Source: Onthophagus taurus (Eukaryota > Arthropoda > Insecta > Coleoptera > Scarabaeidae). Taken from it: DNA of 64,000 bases. The notes beneath the pieces are model-generated. The model searched no databases and was not told the DNA's origin. It worked only from the letters and a program-made list of their open reading frames with translations. Shown here piece by piece: positions 57,656 through 64,000 of the stretch (positions are counted from its first letter, which is position 1; every line of letters begins with the position of its first letter). The translations under genes and the position numbers were made by a program. The DNA lies in NCBI RefSeq assembly GCF_036711975.1, contig NC_091976.1, positions 29,574,001 through 29,638,000 of the forward strand, in the 5' to 3' direction.

Positions 57656-58119
57656 TTACCAAAAATAGATCCTACACACTAACAATCTCCACACAATATG
57701 TAATCGCATGTATACTTAATTATTGGGGACGGGAGGAATGCTGTGTATCAACCCAACATTTAAACCCACTGTCATCATGCTGGATTAATCCGTAATAATG
57801 CGGACTGGGATATACATGACCTCACGCGATTACTATTCGCTTCATATCAAAAGAGCCTTCAGTTTGGGATCGATACGGCCTCATCCATTTGATTCTGTAA
57901 AAATTGAGAGTTAAATGAAAAATGTTCAACTTTCGAGGTTGCTGCAAAGTTCAGTATTGTAGTAGATATCAACCTCGATATACTCTATTAGGTTAGATAT
58001 TTACGTAACTGGTTAAGATTAAGTTCTAACAACATATTTAGTTTGGCCACCGAATCATCGAGTGATTGGGATATGCAGACTCGAACTCAAAACGAAAATA
58101 ATTGGGCTAAAAATCAATG

Positions 58120-60030
58120 AAGAAAACATCGAATACATGAGATTGTCCAAAGATGAAAATTGAAGAACTCCGTAAAACTTAACTGTTGCTGAGTACAACT
58201 TTGAAGGTGTGGATAGCATTAGGTAGCTTGGGATTTTATTCTGAAATAATCAAGATAGATTAAAAGCTGAAAATGCATATTACTTTGCTTACAAAAAGTT
58301 ATTCAAATCAAAACGAAACGTACTTACGTCGTAGTAATGACGAATTCAACAACCTTGTTGAAGAAGAAAACATTGTTAGGTTGACTAAAGCTCAAAGAAA
58401 GTATTTGCGAGCAAACCAGATATACTAAGAAATAAATTAATAGAGTGGAGTGGAGGCCAAATCTCACCAAGGGATGTAGCACCTCAGGATGATGACGAAA
58501 TTGGTTATTTTTTTTTATTGATATTACAGAAGGCTGCAAAGTTTTAAATTCCTGACCCAGAACATACTTAATAATAGTTGAGCAGGTTTTTCTAATCACC
58601 AAGGAATTCAGAGATGGTTATGTGATTGACTCAGTTATGAGAGATGGACTTAAAAATTCACCAAGTCATTAGGACACAAGAGAAGGAAGTTGGCAATATC
58701 TTGTAGTGTTAAGGACTTCCTGAAAGTGCTGCTCTTTTTGTAACAATGCTGGTTTTCAATTTTTGCTGCTTCAATATCTAATTACATCAAGTAATGCTAC
58801 TCCTAACCTCTAAATATATAGAGATTATAAATTACTAATCGAAAGAGATTACAAATTAGTAAGTAATATTTATAAAGAAACTCATTTTCGCGTATGGTAT
58901 TAATTATGACAATTAATATAGTAGGATTAATATGAAAAGAATGAAACAAGCTTGTTGAAGGAGAAAACATTGTTAGGTTGGCTAAAGTTCAAAGAATAAG
59001 ATAGATGGGATACATCTCAAGAATGAGTGAAACTAGGGATGTAGCACCTCAGGATGATGACCAAATTGGTTATCATTTGTTTGATATTACAGAAGGCATT
59101 CTTAAAGTATATTACATACTTAATAATAGTTGAGCTGGTTCTCTGATCACCAAAGCATGGTTATGGAATTGACTGAGCTATGAAGGATGCACTTTAAGAT
59201 AGACTCAACTTCACACCAAGTCATAAGGACAATATAGAAAGGAAAGAAATTTGCAATATCTTGTAGTGTTAAGGAGTTCTTAAAGAAACTGCTGCTTCAA
59301 TACTTATTCCATCAATTTGTGCCACACTTAACCTCTTTCCAACCAATTGGCTTGGTATGAGCAGACATTGTCTGGAACTCGCCCATTGTGTTCCTTCTTT
59401 AATTTAATATGAAATGGAAATATGTAGAATGTTATTTGTAGTTGTGGAAGGCACAATAAAGATATATTATTATTATTATTGTATACCAAAAAATAGGGGA
59501 AGATCTAGAATAAGATGGATAGATGGTGTGACTACGACATAAAGAAGCTGTACGTTCAAAATTGGAGAGGATCAAAATTTAATAGAGTGGAGTGGCGGCC
59601 AAATCACAGCAAGGGATGTAGCACCTCAGGATGATGACCAACTTAGTTATCATTTGTTTGATATTACAGAAGGCATTTTTAAAGTATATTACATACTTAA
59701 TAATAGTTGAGCTGGTTCTCTGATCACCAAAGCATGGTTATGGAATTGACTGAGTTATGAAGGATGGACTTAAAGATAGACTCAACTTCACACCAAGTCA
59801 TTAGGACAATATACAAAGGAAAGAAATTGGCAATATCTTGTAGTGTTAAAGACTTCCTAAAGAAACTGCTGCTTCAATACTTAATTGCATCAATTTGTGC
59901 CACACTTAACCTCTAAATATAGAGAGATTTTAAATTACTATTCAAAAGAGATTACAAATTAGTTTATAAAGAAACTTATTTTCGCGTATGATATTAATTA
60001 TAACAGTTAATATAATAGGATTACCATACC
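58120..60030 (+). repeat. Cluster of repeated RTE-like LINE 3' ends
   Basis: Three related units, about 58310-58930, 58930-59410 and 59490-60030, share GGGATGTAGCACCTCAGGAT, AATAGTTGAGCTGGTTCTCT, CACCAAGTCATWAGGACA and GCAATATCTTGTAGTGTTA. The plus strand of 59500-59600 reads RRWIDGVTT, DIKKLYVQNW and FNRVEWRP, the C-terminal end of RTE-type RT proteins. A separate LINE tail with AATAAAG and (TTA)n lies at about 59449-59480 between units. None is coding-competent. Confidence 0.75.
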
Positions 60031-61084
60031 ATATTCGATGTTTTTGCGTTATTTCAATTAATTTATAGTTGGACGCGCGTGTTCTATAACCTGCCCCAAT
60101 TCGGAAGTATCGAACGTCGGAATATGACGGGACACGTCGCGTTGCACAACAATATGACGGCCGTGGTGGTGGTCGTGCCAAATTAACATGTCGAGCTGAC
60201 AAACCTTGTTATCGATACATCGTACCAATACGTACGTTGATGATATCACCGGACGTCGATCCCCGCACCCTTTACCATTTTGTTTTAATGACCTCCAGTT
60301 CCCTAACAGATTATTATTTGATAATTGAATTAGTTGATTAGGTTCACGCCAGTTATAATTAATTGATGTGGTTGGATAAAGTTTTTAATTGGAAATTAGA
60401 GTTAAAAAAATGAATTTTTTACTAAAAACATCAACAGGAAACGTGCATGAATAAATATTTTAATAAATAAATTCATTATATTTATTTGGTGAATTGGAAT
60501 AATATGTTAGGATTTATCGCAATAAATTCCTATTCGAAAAATACATTACCTATCAGAATTTTTTAGGGAATTCCCGATAACATTTCCAGTTAATCAATGG
60601 TATTTTTCGTCGAATCAATTTCGATTATAATCTCCGTTTTGCCCACTTTGGTCACGATCGAATATAAAACTTGGTAATTACCAACCGGGGCAAACAAACG
60701 CAATTATTTCCTAGAATTTGGACGCGAACATTAGCGGCTTTAGGTTCACCATCTAGAAATTACGTCAGTTAACGTATTCCGTGGGGTTTGAAGCGAAAAT
60801 AACTAACGGTTAGCAACGAACTGTGGAGGCGCCTCCGGGTGGATGAAATACGGCGTAGAAACGGTTAGTTAGGTGGTGGTGCCCCTTTTGCACCCGGGTA
60901 GTTTAAAGTTAGTGCACCCGGAAAATGTTTACCTGGGCCGTAAAGTAAATAAAAAGCGGGCATTAAAGTGGCGGGTACTACTTCAATTTTCCTCGAATAT
61001 GGGGAATAAATTTGATTTGAGTGAACCATACCTCCATATATTTTCTTCTTTATATCCTCTTTTATATTTATGTTAAGTTTTTTT
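60031..61084. other. Unique intronic DNA
   Basis: 60020-60280 and 60620-61020 are balanced and complex; 60290-60620 is AT-rich. No gene supported. Confidence 0.45.
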
Positions 61085-63440
61085 AACATCCTGTGCTACG
61101 CAGACGATGGTTACTTTTCCTGTTTAATAAAACAGTTTAACTTGACTATATCAGTGGCAAAAACAAAATGCATGACTACCTCCAAGACGCTGATCACCAA
61201 GAAATGAAATTCAAATGTTTGGGCATTCAAATAGCTGGATACGGGGATATTGAGACCGAAGTATCTGAGCGGCAAGGACCCAAATGACACAATATAATAA
61301 TAATAATAGACTTTATTGCCAAATCAAAAAAAGATACAAAATAAAACTATCTAAACAAAAGAAAGCTATTATAACATAGTGCGGCAAGCAATTCACGAGG
61401 CGCAGATTCAGGAAAATAAAATCATGTTCTTCCATCTGGACCTCAATAACAAAAGGAGTTATTAAACATTAATAATTGAAGACCCCTTGTAACAGAGAAG
61501 CACACTGACTTCTAAATAATCTTTCAAATAACCGAGACCTGAACGTCGATACACTTAACTTCCTATCAGCCATCGAAATAAGATTATAGGATTTGTAAAT
61601 ATGGTATGAGAAAGATATCTCAAACAAACCCGTGCGATGGACTGGAGGAGAAATAAAGGAAATCGATCATGAATGTTACTTCTAAAATTAATCTTCCTAT
61701 ATAAATAACTTGGAGTCTTGCTCAACATTAGTTTATGATAAACCACCAATGTCTGAAGCACTCTTCTGTCCCCATCGACAACCATCCAGCGTCAACTAAC
61801 TTATGAGAAATCTTATCATATTTTGGTATGCCATAAATAAAACGGAGACAGCAGTTTTGAATTTTTTGGATTCTATTTGAATCAAAAGCAGTCAACGCTG
61901 GATGGTATACAGGAACCATGTAATTAAATTGAGACAAAACAAGAGCATCACATAACATCCGCTTGACATCCATTGGCAAGTATGACCTATGCGGAAAAAG
62001 TAGCCTGAGGGCGAAATAAGCTATAATTTCTAACATATTTACTGACCTGAGACGAATATCTAAAAGAACCATCAATTTCCAAACCAAGACTGTGACTATC
62101 AACTACAGGTAATTTTGTACCATCCATGACAATATCAAAGGACCGAGCCACTTTTGAAGTGAATTTTGTATTCCCAAAGATCATGACCGCCGATTTATCA
62201 GGATTGATCCTCAGACAGTGATGCCTCATAAACACAATGGAGATCAGTATTGATCTCCTATTGACGAACTGCGTATCATCCGCGTAAACATACCGTGTAC
62301 CATGTTGAATTCGATCAAAAAGATGAGCTGTATAAATGGAGAACAAAATCGGTCCCAGAATAGAGCCCTGTGGAACCCCGGAGATAACTTCAGGACACTC
62401 GGATGCCACCCCATCAATAACAACCGACTGTGATCTACCATTCAGATATGCACTAATTAAGTTTAGAGCGGTCGAATCAAAGCGAATTGACGAAAGAATC
62501 AAATCACAGTATCAAATGCACGACTCAAGTCTAGCAGAGTGAGAACAGCAACGTCACCCTGATCAATCGCAGTAATTAGCTCATCCATAAGCGCCATCAT
62601 TGAAGTAGTAGTACTAAAACTAGTTCTAAAACCTGATTGAAATTCCGGAAGTAAATTAAATTTATGAAGATATTCCACAACTTGCTGTTTTAGTATCTTC
62701 TCCAGAATCTTTGAAAAAGCTGGTAATAAACTATTAGGTCTCAGATGACTAAAACTCTTAGGATTTTGATTTTTAGGAATAGGTTTAATTAGATCATGCT
62801 TCCAAATGTCCGGAAACCGTCGTTCAGTAATACAGACATTTAATATATGTGTAAAATCAGGTAAAATAACTGGACAGGCCTTCACAACATGACCTTAAAT
62901 CATACACAAGTTTCTCGACCAAAGTAGGACAAACAGTAGAAAATTCAAAAACACCTCCATTACTAGGCAAACTAGTATAAAAATCCAAAACCGATTGACT
63001 TATCTCGCAATGAAATCATAAATTTTAAGTTGTCAGTGAGTCAGGGTGGTGAAATAAGCATATTAGAACTGAAGCCAAAGCTCGGATATACAAGACCGTA
63101 ACTAGACCTATATTAACATGCAGCAGAGACTCGACCAGAAACATCCAAAACAAAAAGAATGCTAGAAACTACAGAATAGTTGGGAAGACATTGATGGACA
63201 GAGAAAAAAGTGGGGACATCAGACAGGCTTGCAGGACAGACAACATCAATGATGATTGGGACCGAATGACAGAAAAACGAATTATGAGAAACTTAACATA
63301 AATCATCATCAGGACGAATAAGCATTCGATGACCTAGAAAAAGATGGAGCGACAACCTTTCAAACGATTAGAGGACAAAAAAGTGAAAGAAAAACAGGCA
63401 GTTATGCCTAAATTCAGAACAACAATTGATTGTGTTGATA
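61085..63440 (+). mobile_element. RTE-like LINE split by another LINE
   Basis: Plus strand 61090-61290 encodes LCYADDGYFSCLIKQFN (catalytic YADD), then ISVAKTKCMTTSKTLITKK and MKFKCLGIQIAGYGDIETEV. After the inserted LINE, 63060-63430 continues with IYKTVTRPILT, TRPETSKTKRMLETTE, DIRQACR and RPRKRWSDNL. These blocks occur in this order in RTE-type RT proteins. The 5' end is missing, and stops are frequent. Confidence 0.8.
61290..63030 (-). mobile_element. I/jockey-type LINE, 5'-truncated, near-intact RT
   Basis: The minus strand runs from about 63025. 62885-62499 encodes RT block 1-3 (FSHLRPNSLLPAFSKILEKI, FQSGFRTSFSTTTSMMAL, LLDLSRAFDTVI). 62502-61987 continues with ISGVPQGSILGPILFSIYTA and the catalytic YVYADDTQFV. 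62102-61728 carries the C-terminal region (LVLSQFNYMVPVYHPAL, NCCLRFIYGIPKYDKI). Only two frameshifts separate these frames. The 3' end has AATAAAG followed by a (TTA)n-type tail at about 61290-61310, as in I-clade LINEs. It sits inside the RTE. No endonuclease is present. Confidence 0.85.
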
Positions 63441-64000
63441 TAGTTAACATTTGGCAACATAAGCCTATAAATTCCGGGTGCTTTTTTCTTGGATAAGATT
63501 TATGGTTTCGGTGAGGGCGTCGAAATTTATTCAGCGCAACGTCGCCTTTTCCGCACACTCCTCTAACCCTTCATCCGCGCCCTCTCTAAGTGCAAACCGG
63601 GCCATTTTCACCACCCGGAACAAATTTTAAAACCAAACGATTCGTGATTTAAATCACCTCGCCATATTGAATCGAATGAAATGAAACTTTAAAAATATAT
63701 TTAAAAAAAGACTGCGAAATAAGTGATTAAATTAGCAGATGTAAACATGTAGTTGGTTTACCGATAACTTTATCAGTGTCAGAGGGCGAAATAACCACCC
63801 TTTCGGAGTACATAGTTCATTTGTCAAACCGGAGCGAGGACGTCCTTTGTACTCGGCGACGCATTTGTCCGAATTTACTCTAGCATTTTTATCGTAGCCG
63901 TTTCACACAAATAAAATGAGTTTTTATTCATTGAATAATTTTCCCCCTACATTCAACCACTCATTAAGAAAAAGTCTTTTATGTCAATTAGAATTCCTTT
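63441..64000. other. Unique intronic DNA at the window edge
   Basis: Complex sequence with no supported exon. The window ends without a boundary signal. Confidence 0.4.

Larger units (their letters stand above)
19632..64000 (+). other. Presumed first large intron of neurobeachin
   Basis: After the donor at 19632 no convincing cellular exon was found on either strand. All recognisable coding sequence is transposon-derived. Long introns at the 5' end are usual for neurobeachin genes. The intron would exceed 44 kb and contain all elements listed below. A separate gene nested in the intron with only short or noncoding exons cannot be excluded. Confidence 0.6.

Noticed and set aside
60058..60249. 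His-rich minus-strand ORF
   Set aside because: Short, no start context or motif, overlaps another ORF in a different frame.

Overview
The window looks like AT-rich insect nuclear DNA, most likely from a beetle. The evidence is TATA/initiator promoters, GT-AG introns of about 50-60 bp, a ZAD-type zinc finger gene, a CYP9-like cytochrome P450, a Pro/Val-rich secreted protein of cuticular type, and a dense load of insect transposon families (R1-, I/jockey- and RTE-like LINEs, Penelope, Tc1/mariner, pogo, P, hAT, piggyBac, PIF/Harbinger). The species assignment is inference. No prokaryotic, organellar or CRISPR features were seen.

Region 1 (1-19.6 kb) holds the genes. A roughly 190-bp satellite (1-2150) is followed by a two-exon secreted Pro/Val-rich protein gene (3252-3764, +). 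Next come R1-like LINE debris (4.5-7.8 kb) carrying a clean hAT-type MITE, a two-exon CYP9-like P450 (8154-9687, -), and a second LINE family (10.2-12.2 kb, +). A four-exon ZAD gene with 12 C2H2 fingers follows (14317-15891, +), then a 1-kb duplication that copied the 3' end of the neighbouring dCMP deaminase gene. The four-exon dCMP deaminase gene (18336-19065, -) lies head to head with the first coding exon of a neurobeachin/rugose homologue (19473-19631, +). About 400 bp separate the two starts and probably hold a shared promoter region.

Region 2 (19.6-64 kb) shows no further convincing cellular exon. The simplest reading is that it is the first large intron (>44 kb) of neurobeachin, filled with nested transposons and satellites. 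Main components: a Tc1 element sitting exactly at the centre of a foldback element (20576-23081); LINE fragments (24-25.6 kb); a 174-bp satellite with alternating monomer types (27.0-28.7 kb); a pogo-like element containing P-like transposase debris and a 260-bp MITE (30937-34625); a Penelope-like element carrying the same MITE (36.7-38.5 kb); a TTAA-flanked piggyBac-like element filled with a 175-bp satellite (40030-42851); a Penelope/hAT/mariner pile-up (45.4-48.1 kb); an I/jockey-like LINE inside a palindromic repeat (49.7-51.3 kb); a PIF/Harbinger-like element (51964-53110); repeated RTE 3' ends (55.2-60.0 kb); and an RTE split by another LINE (61.1-63.4 kb). Between them lie stretches of higher-complexity unique DNA that may be conserved intronic sequence.

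I did not find a clearly new biological system. The most interesting signals are structural: several insertions whose target-site duplications and even empty sites can be read directly, a satellite carried inside a DNA transposon, a dispersed palindromic CTAGAAC-type repeat family, and TTGGG-like pentamer tracts at the 5' edges of LINE fragments.
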